Shown: piece after piece, positions 24,393-33,953 of the stretch
Layout of the letters: each line of letters begins with the position of its first letter
Numbering within the stretch: the first letter of the stretch is position 1
Origin: Bacteroidales bacterium
GTDB lineage: Bacteria; Bacteroidota; Bacteroidia; Bacteroidales; JAFGXI01
Assembly: GCA_016936665.1 (NCBI GenBank)
Contig: JAFGXI010000045.1
Location: forward strand, 1-52,072
Length of the DNA: 52,072 nt
Direction: 5' to 3'
The notes under the pieces: generated by a model
Database searches by the model: none
The model's input: only the letters and a program-made list of their open reading frames with translations
What the model was told of the DNA's origin: nothing
Translations under genes and position numbers: made by a program

Positions 24393-27300
24393 TTACTTTG
24401 AAGAAAAAATTAATTTAGAGAGCGCAATAAGGTTTTTCTCATGGATTTTAATTTGTTTGCGATTGAATTGTTTTATGGCTAACATCCAGTATTGATCGGT
24501 ATAGCTATTTTGCGATTCATTACTTTTAAATATGCTTTTTAAATAAGTTTCTATTGCTTCATTTTCTGGTTTTTTCTGAAGATCGTTAACCAGTTTTTCT
24601 CCTTGTGCCGGAGAAAACAACAATGGATATTTTTGACCTTCGATATAAAATTCGGCCAAACGATTTAATGTTTTAAAAGCTTCCTCATTTGATATTATAT
24701 TTTCCGATATCTGCAAATTAGTGCTAGGGTCTATATTTAAAAGTAACGATTTAAGATTAAATCCGGAGGCTGATAAGGCTAAATGATTGATAAATAAAGA
24801 AATCCAGTTTTTTGAATTGTTTTTACTTAATCCGATTTCGAAACGATTTTTATTGTAAATATCACTTACAATACCTGTTAAGCGCAAATTACGAAGTGTT
24901 AAATTGATTATTGTTTTTTTTGCTTCTATATCAGTTGTCAGTTGCTTTTTTTGCTCAATCAAATCTTGAATACTAGAAGATATCGTTTTAAAATCGAGAA
25001 TGCCTTTAGTTGCCAGTGGAAGTTCTCCTTTTGTTTTTAGTTTTAAAACGATAGAGTCGTTGTTTTCGTTTGAGTTTAGTAACAGATTTTTTATTTGATA
25101 GGTTTGAAGATTATTCAAATCGAACAGTTCAGTATCGTTTAAAAACTCATCGTCATCGTCGAGCTTTACTTTTAATATTGTTTTGTAGTAATATTTTATC
25201 GGATCTTTAAAAAAACGAATCAATTCGTTAATATCAACCGATATTGGATTACTTTGGGATGTATTCGTTTCTCTTATAATATTTTGTTCACTTGTTTTTA
25301 CATCAATGTCGTATCGGACTAAAGCGCCACCCTTCAAATTATATTTTCGGCTGTAGTTATGAAAAGGGTGTTTTTTAATAAGTTTTTCTCTAATATCAAC
25401 GCCTGTTTTTTCGGCCGATTGAAGATTGTCTAGGAGTTCGTCAATTATTATTGAAGGAGGAATTTCGCTGTTGTCTTTTTCGCTCTGACCAACATAACTT
25501 AAATATAACTTTTGACGTGCCGAAAGCATGTTTTCGAGAAATAGATATTTGTCGTTGTTTTTTGTGTTTCTATCACCTCGCTTGTGCTCAATTTTAAGTA
25601 AATCGAAGGCTAGAGCTTGGTTTTTTCTCGGGAAAACGCCATTGTTCAGTCCTAACATAGCTACAATTTTAAAGGGGATACTACGCATAGGAATCATGGA
25701 GCAAAATATTAGATTACCGTTGATAAAATTCCCTGCTCTTGGATTAGAAAATAGAGCGTCGTTAAACGATTTTACAAAGACCTCGTAAGAAACCGGTTTT
25801 GGGTAATACTGTTGCATTTCATCCAAATCACCAAGTTGTTTCTGAATATATTTCAATTCAATGTCAAGAGAATCGTCGAGCTTAAAAAACTGATCGAGAA
25901 TAAATTCAACATAAGCCTTCCATTCGATTAATGTTCGGTCGTGTTGTCTTTCGTTAAGCATTTGGTTTAATAAATCGAAAAAAGCTTTGAAACGAAACAC
26001 ATTATCGTACTCTAAACCTTCTATACTATCGGTAGGAATGATGTATTCTTCGTTAATATACAAGCCATTCGGAGCCGACATTGCGTAACCCAGAAAAATT
26101 TTTTCGAAACCATATTGCCAGCTCACCAAGTGGGTTTCGTCGTCTTTTTTCCCTTTTGTATCGAAATGGATATTGGCTTCCTTAATTAATTTGCGAATAG
26201 TTTCAAGGCTGTTAAGTTTAAATTGATTAGCTATTACTTCTGTTTCGATAAGTTCTAGTATTTGTTCGGGAACTAAATTTTCGCTTTGTAACTTTAATAG
26301 TTTTTGTAGCGAACCAACCAAAGTATCGTTGCCTTTGTAGCTCCTGTCGGCAATTGTATAGGGAATTGGGTAGGGGGCGTTTCCGAAAATCGACTTGATT
26401 ATTGGAGTGTAAGCATCGATGTCGCTAACTTGTACAATGATGTCGTTTGGTTTTAGTAATTCGTCTTTTTCGAAAAAATTTAAAATTTGATGATAGAGCG
26501 CTTCTACTTCCCTTGTTTTAGTGTACGATGAAGCAATAATTAAACTTTCGTCGTTTATTAGTTGCTCGTTCAATTCGATTGAGGCAATCTTTTTATCGAG
26601 GAAAATTTGTTTTTGAATACTATTTAAAAGTGTTTCTTCTTCGGGTATAAGCATTTCGACATCTTCTATAGCATTAATAAATTCGTCGTGTTTAAATAAT
26701 ATGTTGAAGGTGTCTTTTGCTAGATTTGCGTATCCGGATAAAAACTCATTGCCGATGTATATTTTATGTTCCTCTGCCGATTTGCCGGTTCGTTTTTCAA
26801 GATAATATGCAAATTTTTCGTTTACGGTATCGTACCAATAAGTCTCAGGTGCGGGGTTCAAAAAATATAAGTCTACATTGGTCCATTTCGATAGTTGATA
26901 AAATATATCGATATGGTAGTCTGTAATAACGGACAAACCAAACAAGCAGATTCTCCCGAAGCTTTCTTTAACCGTTTTTTGAAATCCTGAGTCGTCGATG
27001 TGTTTAAGGAATTCGTTTTTGAGTTCGGCTTTATCCATTTCGCCCGAAGGAATCGATGCTTTAATTGCTCTCCATAAAAAGGCTTGCCAATTTTGATGTT
27101 TATCGAGCTGTTGTTGTCGGTATTTGATGGTGCTTTTTGGTAAATCTTCTTGAACTGTAATTTCTGCTTTTTTGTTGTTGTTCCACGCTTCTAAGTATTC
27201 TTGCCGGTACAACAAATATTGGTCAAATAAATCGGAAAGTTGCACCGATAGCTGCAATTTTTTGATATCATCATTTAAATAATAACTAGAAATATAGGGG

Positions 27301-27611
27301 AACTTGCTTTTAAACTCGGTTGTTTCAAGTATTTTGTATATTAGCCATTTAAGATGTTCTGTTTTAAATACATTGCTTTGTTTAAGCCCTATTATTTGAT
27401 ACAGTTGGTTTATAAATGCGTTGGGTTTGAACACTTGGTAGTTGGAATGTATTCCGTTTTTTTTGGAGAGTTCAATAGAAAGCCACTGTTCCATACCGGA
27501 AGTCTGCATAATGAAAGTATCCGGAATGTACCATTCGGAAGGGCTTGCGATGTTTTTGGCCAGTCGCTTGCTAAGTTGTTCAATTCTATTCGATAAATAA
27601 ACTCTAAGCAT
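24393..27611 (-). CDS. recC: exodeoxyribonuclease V subunit RecC
   Basis: A 1072-residue RecC-type protein of the RecBCD helicase-nuclease, which processes double-strand breaks. The N-terminus MLRVYLSNRIEQLSKRLA, then WYIPDTFIMQTSGMEQWLSI with the 'GMxxWL' motif, is the RecC hallmark. Inactive helicase motifs follow (ELLKPNDIIVQVSDIDAYTP and FKIVAMLGLNNGVFPR), and the C-terminal part is the inactivated nuclease fold. The start is set at ATG 27611, seven bases after the polA stop; the longer frame to 27662 overlaps polA. No recB or recD is near, so these must lie elsewhere. Confidence 0.9.
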   Translation of the reverse strand: MLRVYLSNRIEQLSKRLAKNIASPSEWYIPDTFIMQTSGMEQWLSIELSKKNGIHSNYQVFKPNAFINQLYQIIGLKQSNVFKTEHLKWLIYKILETTEFKSKFPYISSYYLNDDIKKLQLSVQLSDLFDQYLLYRQEYLEAWNNNKKAEITVQEDLPKSTIKYRQQQLDKHQNWQAFLWRAIKASIPSGEMDKAELKNEFLKHIDDSGFQKTVKESFGRICLFGLSVITDYHIDIFYQLSKWTNVDLYFLNPAPETYWYDTVNEKFAYYLEKRTGKSAEEHKIYIGNEFLSGYANLAKDTFNILFKHDEFINAIEDVEMLIPEEETLLNSIQKQIFLDKKIASIELNEQLINDESLIIASSYTKTREVEALYHQILNFFEKDELLKPNDIIVQVSDIDAYTPIIKSIFGNAPYPIPYTIADRSYKGNDTLVGSLQKLLKLQSENLVPEQILELIETEVIANQFKLNSLETIRKLIKEANIHFDTKGKKDDETHLVSWQYGFEKIFLGYAMSAPNGLYINEEYIIPTDSIEGLEYDNVFRFKAFFDLLNQMLNERQHDRTLIEWKAYVEFILDQFFKLDDSLDIELKYIQKQLGDLDEMQQYYPKPVSYEVFVKSFNDALFSNPRAGNFINGNLIFCSMIPMRSIPFKIVAMLGLNNGVFPRKNQALAFDLLKIEHKRGDRNTKNNDKYLFLENMLSARQKLYLSYVGQSEKDNSEIPPSIIIDELLDNLQSAEKTGVDIREKLIKKHPFHNYSRKYNLKGGALVRYDIDVKTSEQNIIRETNTSQSNPISVDINELIRFFKDPIKYYYKTILKVKLDDDDEFLNDTELFDLNNLQTYQIKNLLLNSNENNDSIVLKLKTKGELPLATKGILDFKTISSSIQDLIEQKKQLTTDIEAKKTIINLTLRNLRLTGIVSDIYNKNRFEIGLSKNNSKNWISLFINHLALSASGFNLKSLLLNIDPSTNLQISENIISNEEAFKTLNRLAEFYIEGQKYPLLFSPAQGEKLVNDLQKKPENEAIETYLKSIFKSNESQNSYTDQYWMLAIKQFNRKQIKIHEKNLIALSKLIFSSK

Positions 27612-27618
27612 ATGGCTT

Positions 27619-30399
27619 TTAATGGGCTTCGAACCAATTTTTACCTTCTCCCATATCAACAATTAAAGGAACTGATAAACTAACAGCGCGTTCCATTTCT
27701 TCTTTTACAATTTGTTTAACAATATCTAATTCCGATTTTAGCACATTAAAGTTAAGCTCATCGTGAACCTGAATGAGCATTTCCGATTTTAACTGGTGCG
27801 TTTCGAATGCATTGTATATGCCAATCATAGCTAGCTTAATAATATCGGCTGCACTACCTTGTAGAGGTGCGTTTATGGCGTTGCGTTCGGCTACACCTCT
27901 AACGATTGCATTTTGAGAGTTGATATCGTTAAGCAATCTTTTTCTACCAAAAAGAGTACTAACAAAACCTTTTTGTCGGGCTTCGGCAATGCTTCTTTCC
28001 ATATAGGTTTTTACTTTTGGATAGGTTTCGAAATAGCCATCAATCAACGCTTTGGCATCCGATCGGCTTATTTTTATATTTTGCGATAACCCGAAAGCAG
28101 AAATACCATATATAATTCCAAAATTCGCAGATTTGGCTTGGCTACGTTCTTCTTTGGTAACTAAATCGATTGGTTTTTTAAATATTTTAGCCGCAGTAGC
28201 AGCATGGATGTCTTCCCCCGATTTAAAGGCTTGAATCATATTCTCGTCTTGCGAAAGGTGTGCCATCAACCGAAGTTCAACTTGAGAGTAGTCGGCCGAT
28301 AGAAATATATGCTCATTGTCCGATGTAACAAATGATTTTCGAACCTCTCTTCCTTCGGCTTCTCTAATAGGAATATTCTGTAAATTCGGATTGGTAGAAC
28401 TTAAACGTCCGGTAGAAGCTACCGTTTGGTTAAAACTCGTATGAACGCGTTTGGTTTTGGGATTGACTAATTCGGGTAAAGCATCGACATAAGTCGAAAT
28501 AAGTTTCTTTTGGCCTCGATATTTAAGTATCTTTTCTACAATAGGGTGTTCGTCCAAATATTTTACTAAGACATCTTCGCCCGTTTTATATTGTTTGGTT
28601 TTGGTTAATGGCGGTTGATCTGTAATTTTTAATTTGTCGAACAAAATAGGACCCAATTGTTTTGGAGATGCGATGTTAAAGACTTCTCCTGCTAATTCGT
28701 ATATTTCTTGTTCTATTTTTTGAACACTTTCTGTCAGTATTTTTGAATAATTTTTAAGAAAATCGATATCTATGCTTACGCCTTTGTGTTCCATGTCAGT
28801 CAATACATAGATTAATGGCATTTCGATTTCGTAATACAGATCGCTTAAGTTTTGATTTTTCAAGTCTTTTTTAAAAAGCTCGCTCAACTGCCAGGTAATA
28901 TCAGCGTCTTCGGCAGCGTATTCTTTTATGGTTTCAAGTTCTACATCGGACATAGAGCCTTGTTTAGCTCCTTTCTTTCCTATTAATGTTTCTATACTTA
29001 TAGGTTTGTACATTAAATAGACTTCTGAGAGATAGTCCATGTTATGTCTTAAGTCAGGCTGAAGTAGATAGTGAGCAATCATTGTATCAAACAAATCGCC
29101 TTTAAGATTAATGCCGTATTGTTTTAAAATCAGCATATCGTATTTAATATTTTGTCCGACTTTTTCAATATCTGGGTTTTCAAACAGAGGTTTTAATTTC
29201 TCGAGGATAACTGTCTTTTCGATTTGCTTTCCATCGAAAGGAATGTAATAGGCTTGATGTGCTTTCCAAGAGAACGAAAGTCCGACTAATTCCGATGTTA
29301 TAGGATCCAAACCTGTTGTTTCGGTATCGAAGCACCATGCTTTCTGTTTAGAAAGCTCATCTACAAACTGCTCAAATTCGTTAAGTTGATTTGTTAGTCG
29401 ATAATTATGTTCGGTTGTTTCTGCTGTTTTAATGTGGGTATTTTGAACGGATATTTCTGTCGATGTGCCGATGCTGGCAAATAAGTCTAATTGGGTAGAT
29501 TGAGGGCTGATTTTTGTCGTGGGTTGGTAATTTTGTTCGGCTATTCTTGTGTATAGAGATCTAAATTCTAACTCATCAAAAATGGATTTAATTTTTGATA
29601 AATCGGGAGATTCCATTTTTAAGTTATTGAGTTCTATCTCTACCGGAACATTAGTGTCTATGGTTGCTAATTGTTTTGAAAGTAGAACTTGTTCTATGTG
29701 AGATTCTAGGTTTTCTTTTTGTTTTCCTTTCAGGTCGGCGGTGTTTTCTAGAAGATTTTCAACACTACCGTATGTTTCGATTAACTTTTGAGCTGTTTTT
29801 TCGCCAATGCCGGGAGCTCCGGGTATGTTGTCGGAAGAATCGCCCCAAAGTGCTAAAATATCGATGACCTGAAGAGGGTTTTCTATTTTAAATTTGTTTT
29901 TAACTTCTTCAACTCCTAGAATTTCTATGTCAGAGCCCGAACGACCCGGTTTATACATGTAAATATTATTGGCGACCAATTGAGCATAATCTTTATCGGG
30001 TGTCATCATATATACATGATGTTCTGTGTCGGCAAAGCGTTTCGAAAGCGTTCCTATTAAATCATCGGCTTCAAAACCTTTTACCTCAATTACAGGAATG
30101 TTCATTGCTTCGATGATATTTTTAATATGTGGTACCGAAAGCTTTATGTCTTCTGGCGTTGCATCTCTATTTGCTTTATATTCAGGGTAAAGCTCGTGTC
30201 TGAAATTAGGTCCTGATGGGTCGAAGCAAACGGCCAAGAAATCTGGGTTTTCCTTTCTAATTAATTCGATGAGCGTATTTGTAAACCCAAAAATAGCTGA
30301 AGTATTCAAACCTTTCGAGTTGACTCTCGGGTTTTTAATAAAAGCGTAGTACGAACGAAAAATTAGGGCGTATGCATCTAAAAGAAATATTTTTTTCAT
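27619..30399 (-). CDS. polA: DNA polymerase I
   Basis: A 926-residue three-domain enzyme for repair and Okazaki fragment maturation. Residues 1-290: 5'-3' exonuclease with FLLDAYALIFRSYYAF, ADDLIGTLSKRF and DSSDNIPGAPGIGEKTAQ. Residues 330-510: 3'-5' exonuclease with an intact WCFDTETTGLD (Asp and Glu ligands present), so proofreading is likely. Residues 540-926: family A polymerase with TGRLSSTNPNLQNIP, SADYSQVELRLMAHL (motif A), RSQAKSANFGIIYGISAFG (motif B) and VHDELNF (motif C). Promoter boxes lie upstream at 30441-30472. Confidence 0.97.
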   Translation of the reverse strand: MKKIFLLDAYALIFRSYYAFIKNPRVNSKGLNTSAIFGFTNTLIELIRKENPDFLAVCFDPSGPNFRHELYPEYKANRDATPEDIKLSVPHIKNIIEAMNIPVIEVKGFEADDLIGTLSKRFADTEHHVYMMTPDKDYAQLVANNIYMYKPGRSGSDIEILGVEEVKNKFKIENPLQVIDILALWGDSSDNIPGAPGIGEKTAQKLIETYGSVENLLENTADLKGKQKENLESHIEQVLLSKQLATIDTNVPVEIELNNLKMESPDLSKIKSIFDELEFRSLYTRIAEQNYQPTTKISPQSTQLDLFASIGTSTEISVQNTHIKTAETTEHNYRLTNQLNEFEQFVDELSKQKAWCFDTETTGLDPITSELVGLSFSWKAHQAYYIPFDGKQIEKTVILEKLKPLFENPDIEKVGQNIKYDMLILKQYGINLKGDLFDTMIAHYLLQPDLRHNMDYLSEVYLMYKPISIETLIGKKGAKQGSMSDVELETIKEYAAEDADITWQLSELFKKDLKNQNLSDLYYEIEMPLIYVLTDMEHKGVSIDIDFLKNYSKILTESVQKIEQEIYELAGEVFNIASPKQLGPILFDKLKITDQPPLTKTKQYKTGEDVLVKYLDEHPIVEKILKYRGQKKLISTYVDALPELVNPKTKRVHTSFNQTVASTGRLSSTNPNLQNIPIREAEGREVRKSFVTSDNEHIFLSADYSQVELRLMAHLSQDENMIQAFKSGEDIHAATAAKIFKKPIDLVTKEERSQAKSANFGIIYGISAFGLSQNIKISRSDAKALIDGYFETYPKVKTYMERSIAEARQKGFVSTLFGRKRLLNDINSQNAIVRGVAERNAINAPLQGSAADIIKLAMIGIYNAFETHQLKSEMLIQVHDELNFNVLKSELDIVKQIVKEEMERAVSLSVPLIVDMGEGKNWFEAH

Positions 30400-30440
30400 G
30401 GTATGGCCTATCTAAATTTAGTGAAAAGGTATTTTTCTTT

Positions 30441-30472
30441 CAAAAATAAATTTTTGTTAGCCTTATTACAAA
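30441..30472 (-). promoter_or_regulatory. polA promoter, TTTG-N20-TATTTTTG
   Basis: On the minus strand TTTG (complement of CAAA at 30469-30472) is followed after 20 bases by TATTTTTG (complement of 30441-30448). This matches the Bacteroidota primary promoter: -33 TTTG and -7 TAnnTTTG. It lies 42 bases upstream of the polA ATG. The rest of the 193-base gap to the next gene is AT-rich with no gene seen. Confidence 0.55.
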
Positions 30473-30592
30473 CTTGGTTTTTCATAGTTATAAACATTAC
30501 CCCTGTCAAACGAATCATATTGTTCATGAAAAATTATTAAAGATTTTAACAAATTTTAATTTTTTATATCTACATTGGCAAAAAAAAATCAT

Positions 30593-30934
30593 ATGAAATT
30601 GACTACGATACTTAGCTTTATAATTGTGTTTTTTTCTGTGTATAACCTTAATGCTCAGAAGGTTTACAAAGTTGATTATGAGTCTCAAGCCGACATTAAA
30701 GTATATATTGTGGATTATGAATCGCAATGCGATTTAAAAGTTTATAAAGTCGATTACGAATCGCAAGCAAAGGGCAATGAGGGGAAATGGTATTTTGTCG
30801 ATTATGAGTCGCAATCCGATAAGAAAATTTACTTTGTGAATTACGAAAGCCAAGCCGATCTTAAAATTTACATGGTAGATTATGAATCCCAAGCTGGTTG
30901 GCGAAATAACTCGAAACAACATTTGTTTTTTTAA
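30593..30934 (+). CDS. DUF6150-type secreted repeat protein
   Basis: A 113-residue protein from ATG 30593. Residues 1-22 (MKLTTILSFIIVFFSVYNLN, then AQ) are a signal peptide. The mature part is six repeats of about 13 residues with core VDYESQ and pattern [VI]Y-x-V[DN]YESQA-D-x-K; the third has a three-residue insertion (KGNEGK). The matching DNA units differ at silent sites (TCT CAA, TCG CAA, AGC CAA), so the protein repeat is kept by selection. The family is known only as a domain of unknown function, seen in exported proteins. One longer start at 30575 is possible but less likely. Confidence 0.8.
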   Translation: MKLTTILSFIIVFFSVYNLNAQKVYKVDYESQADIKVYIVDYESQCDLKVYKVDYESQAKGNEGKWYFVDYESQSDKKIYFVNYESQADLKIYMVDYESQAGWRNNSKQHLFF

Positions 30935-30958
30935 ATATTAACTCTAAAAATTTAAACT

Positions 30959-31358
30959 ATGGAAGAACAAGCAACTACAAAACAACGTCCCGGTTTATTA
31001 ACCGTATTGTTGATTCTTACTTTTATTGGTAGTGGTTTAGGTACTTTAATGATGCTTTTATTAGCTGTTGCATTTACTGCTTTTTACGGAATGCTTGAAA
31101 GTATACCCGGTATGGCTGAATTGGCAAGTGCAGGAACAGGGTATTTTATTATTGCCCTTTTATTGTCAGCAACATCGTTATTTGGTGCTATAAAAAATGT
31201 GGGGATTAAAAAAAATGGGTTTTTACTTGTACGCAATCGCTCAAGTATTGATGATTATTTTACCTCTAATTTTCGGTATGCCATTTAGTACTTTTGGAAC
31301 AATCATTACTTTGTTGTTCATTGTATTGTACTACATCAACGTAAAACATATGGATTAG
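30959..31358 (+). pseudogene. small integral membrane protein gene with one-base frameshift
   Basis: The zero frame runs 30959-31288 and has helices LLTVLLILTFIGSGLGTLMM and GYFIIALLLSATSLFGAIK, then turns polar. In the +1 frame the protein continues as MWGLKKMGFYLYAIAQVLMI and FGTIITLLFIVLYYINVKHM and stops at 31356-31358. Removing one A from the A6 run at 31192-31197 joins these into one 132-residue protein with four membrane helices. The pattern suggests a sequencing error or homopolymer switching more than old decay, because both halves are otherwise intact. The family is unknown to me. Confidence 0.75.
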
Positions 31359-31379
31359 TTTTTATCCAATCAAAAAAGC

Positions 31380-31408
31380 AAGGCAGGTAGTTTTACCTGC
31401 CTTTTTTA
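31380..31408 (+). terminator. rho-independent terminator after the membrane protein gene
   Basis: AGGCAGGTA (31381-31389), loop GTTT, TACCTGCCT (31394-31402) and a TTTTT run. The stem is perfect and the T-run is on the plus strand, so it ends the DUF6150/membrane-protein transcript. Confidence 0.85.
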
Positions 31409-31513
31409 TTGCCAGTAGGTTTGTATTCGTGCAATAATTTGAACTATTAATATATGTGATTTTTCTGTTATGGAATAATATTTTAATCAGGACTTTTTTT
31501 AACTTTGTTAGTT

Positions 31514-33934
31514 ATGCGACTATTATTTAGAATAATATTATCAAATTTTATTATTGCTGTTTTTGTATTCTTTGGAGTTTACAAAATGTACAGCCCGATA
31601 GAAAAGTATCAGTGGCTTTCTAGAACTCAAAAAGAAGAAGTAGTTACTTACGATTTTTTTATCGATATCGACAACGATAAAGATGAAGAGTACTTGGTGA
31701 TTTCAGAAAACAATCACATTTTCGGTTCTCTTACGTTATATAACGACGATAATTTACTACTCAATTTAACTAATTTACCCTACGATATTTATGTAGAAGG
31801 GAACGATAAAATCTTATTCGAAGATGCTAATAATAACGGGATCCCCGAAATTTATATGTTGGGTGTTAAAAACGATTCTCTTTATTTACTTACCATTGAG
31901 TATATTAATGGTAAGATTACCAAACCCAATGTAAGAGTTCATTTTTTAGATATTTTAAAGCGCATTCAAGGCAAGTATCAGTTTGTTAGCAATTTTATTT
32001 TCGAAGACATTGATGGTACAGGTAATAAAAGTTTGATAATTTCAATTACTTCGGGTTATTCAATATTTCCTAGGCGCATCTATGCGTATTACCCTTATAA
32101 AGATCAACTTTATAAATCGCCGATTGCCGGAGCCGCAATTATAGGAATGAATACCGCCAACCTCGACAGAGATGGGAAGAAGGAAATTGTTTTACAAACT
32201 CAGGCATATTGCAATATTTACGATCAGATCTTCGAAGAACTCGACCTAAAAGATAAGCACGATTCTTTGCTATTAGCTCATAAGGATGATTTATTGAATT
32301 TTGGTGATTGTTCAAGTTGGTTAATCGTTTTAGACCATCAATTGAATTTCAAATTCAACCCTTACAGTATACAGGGATGGACCAGTCGTTTGTCTACGCA
32401 AGTTATTCAAAATGAGGATGAAGTAAGATTGGTTTCTGTGGTTAGTAATTATATGGATACGCTTACTCCGCCGTCAATTTTAGTTTTCGACGCCGATGGG
32501 ACTTTACTCGAAGAGGATAAACTAATCGGACCCGGTTTAAAAGAAGCTACTCCGCCATTATCACTAATAAAACCTAAAGATAACGATGAACTGTTTCTTA
32601 TTGATAATAATAGTTTGACTTTCCGTTTATCAGAGGACTTCTCAAACATAACAATTGAAGCACTTCCTATAAGTTTCAATAAAGCAAGGCACGTAACAAC
32701 AATTATAGATAATAGCGAGTTGTATGTGTTAGCCAATAACGAAAATATTAACATTTACGATCAGGATAAACAACTCCTTAAATCAATTGCTGTTCCCGGT
32801 GTTCAAGAATCATTATTATATGCTACTATAAAATCGTTTAGCGAAAAAGAAGATATTTTAATGATTGATATGGGAGAGTTTAAAGTTCAAATGCGATTAT
32901 CTGAGAATGTATATTACAGTTACCGTTGGTTGATTTGGGCTTTAGCATTCTTTTTAGTTTGGGGGTTGGTTTACATTACTCAAAAAGTATTTTCTTTTAG
33001 AGCAGAAAAAGACCGCGCACGATTAAAGAAAATTATTGAAGAGAGAACTAAAGAAGTGGAGCAGCAAAAATCCGATTTAAAACGATTAGCAGACGATTTA
33101 CGAGATAAAAATGATAAAGTTTATCAACAAAACTTAGAATTACAAAAACGTCGAAACCAAATAGAATCATTATACGGAAAGCTAACATCGAGCATTACAT
33201 ATGGTAAAGGGATTAAAGATGCGCTATTGCCTTCCGTCGAATATCATAAAACAATATTCCCAGAGTCATTCGTGTTTTTTAAACCCAAAAATGTAGTAGG
33301 AGGCGATTTTTATTGGTCTGTAAAATTGGGTAACAAGCGCATATTAGTTGTTGGAGATGCTTCTGGAGAAGGAATTTCAGGAGGTTTTCTTTCTTTGCTG
33401 GCTATCAATGTTTTGAATAATTTTAAACTGAAAGAACAAACCAAAGCCTCTGATGTGCTTAAATCAGTAAATAACATTTTATATAAACATTTGTCGGGGT
33501 ATCTTAAGAACGAAGACGATGGTATAGAAATGGCTGTGGTTTTTATTGAAGAGAAGGAAGATAGTCACAACGTACAATTTGCCTCTGCGAATCTGCCTAT
33601 TTATTTTTTCGATAGTCAGGCTATTTTAGGAATGAACGTTTTAACGGCAAACGATTATAGTGTTAGAGCTGATATTGATAATCAATCGTTTAAAGATGTT
33701 GAATTGAATGCAAATTTGGACTCAATGTTTTATCTAAGCACCAAAGGTTTCAGAAATCAACTTGGTGGCGAAAATGCTACACCATTCGAACAATATCAAC
33801 TTAAGCTGGTACTGCAACGTGTACATGTTCTATCTATCGAGGAACAACAAACTTTAATTGTAGAAAAGTTCGATAAATGGCAAGGAGCGATGGAACAAAC
33901 AGAAGATATATTATGCATTGGTGTGAAATTATAA
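31514..33934 (+). CDS. membrane sensor phosphatase, SpoIIE type
   Basis: An 806-residue protein from ATG 31514. TAACTTTG at 31500-31507 matches TAnnTTTG, so the mRNA may have almost no leader. A membrane helix (IILSNFIIAVFVFFGVY) is followed by about 440 periplasmic residues with calcium-site-like FG-GAP repeats: DIDNDKDEE, EDANNNGIPE, EDIDGTGNK and NLDRDGKKE. A second helix (WLIWALAFFLVWGLVYI) at about 473-490 leads to a coiled coil, then a SpoIIE phosphatase domain with PKNVVGGDFYW and VVGDASGEGISGGF; the usual GHG is GEG. It would dephosphorylate a partner-switch protein on an outside signal. The RsbW-like gene downstream may be a partner. Confidence 0.85.
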   Translation: MRLLFRIILSNFIIAVFVFFGVYKMYSPIEKYQWLSRTQKEEVVTYDFFIDIDNDKDEEYLVISENNHIFGSLTLYNDDNLLLNLTNLPYDIYVEGNDKILFEDANNNGIPEIYMLGVKNDSLYLLTIEYINGKITKPNVRVHFLDILKRIQGKYQFVSNFIFEDIDGTGNKSLIISITSGYSIFPRRIYAYYPYKDQLYKSPIAGAAIIGMNTANLDRDGKKEIVLQTQAYCNIYDQIFEELDLKDKHDSLLLAHKDDLLNFGDCSSWLIVLDHQLNFKFNPYSIQGWTSRLSTQVIQNEDEVRLVSVVSNYMDTLTPPSILVFDADGTLLEEDKLIGPGLKEATPPLSLIKPKDNDELFLIDNNSLTFRLSEDFSNITIEALPISFNKARHVTTIIDNSELYVLANNENINIYDQDKQLLKSIAVPGVQESLLYATIKSFSEKEDILMIDMGEFKVQMRLSENVYYSYRWLIWALAFFLVWGLVYITQKVFSFRAEKDRARLKKIIEERTKEVEQQKSDLKRLADDLRDKNDKVYQQNLELQKRRNQIESLYGKLTSSITYGKGIKDALLPSVEYHKTIFPESFVFFKPKNVVGGDFYWSVKLGNKRILVVGDASGEGISGGFLSLLAINVLNNFKLKEQTKASDVLKSVNNILYKHLSGYLKNEDDGIEMAVVFIEEKEDSHNVQFASANLPIYFFDSQAILGMNVLTANDYSVRADIDNQSFKDVELNANLDSMFYLSTKGFRNQLGGENATPFEQYQLKLVLQRVHVLSIEEQQTLIVEKFDKWQGAMEQTEDILCIGVKL

Positions 33935-33953
33935 CAGAAAGGAGAATCTACTG

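Noticed and set aside
27612..27662. Longer recC start at 27662
   Set aside because: It overlaps the end of polA by 44 bases and adds 17 residues not typical of RecC. ATG 27611 begins with the usual MLRVYLSNR.
30661..30900. CRISPR-like array at the VDYESQ repeats
   Set aside because: The 39-bp units are coding, degenerate at silent positions, and have no unique spacers between identical repeats.
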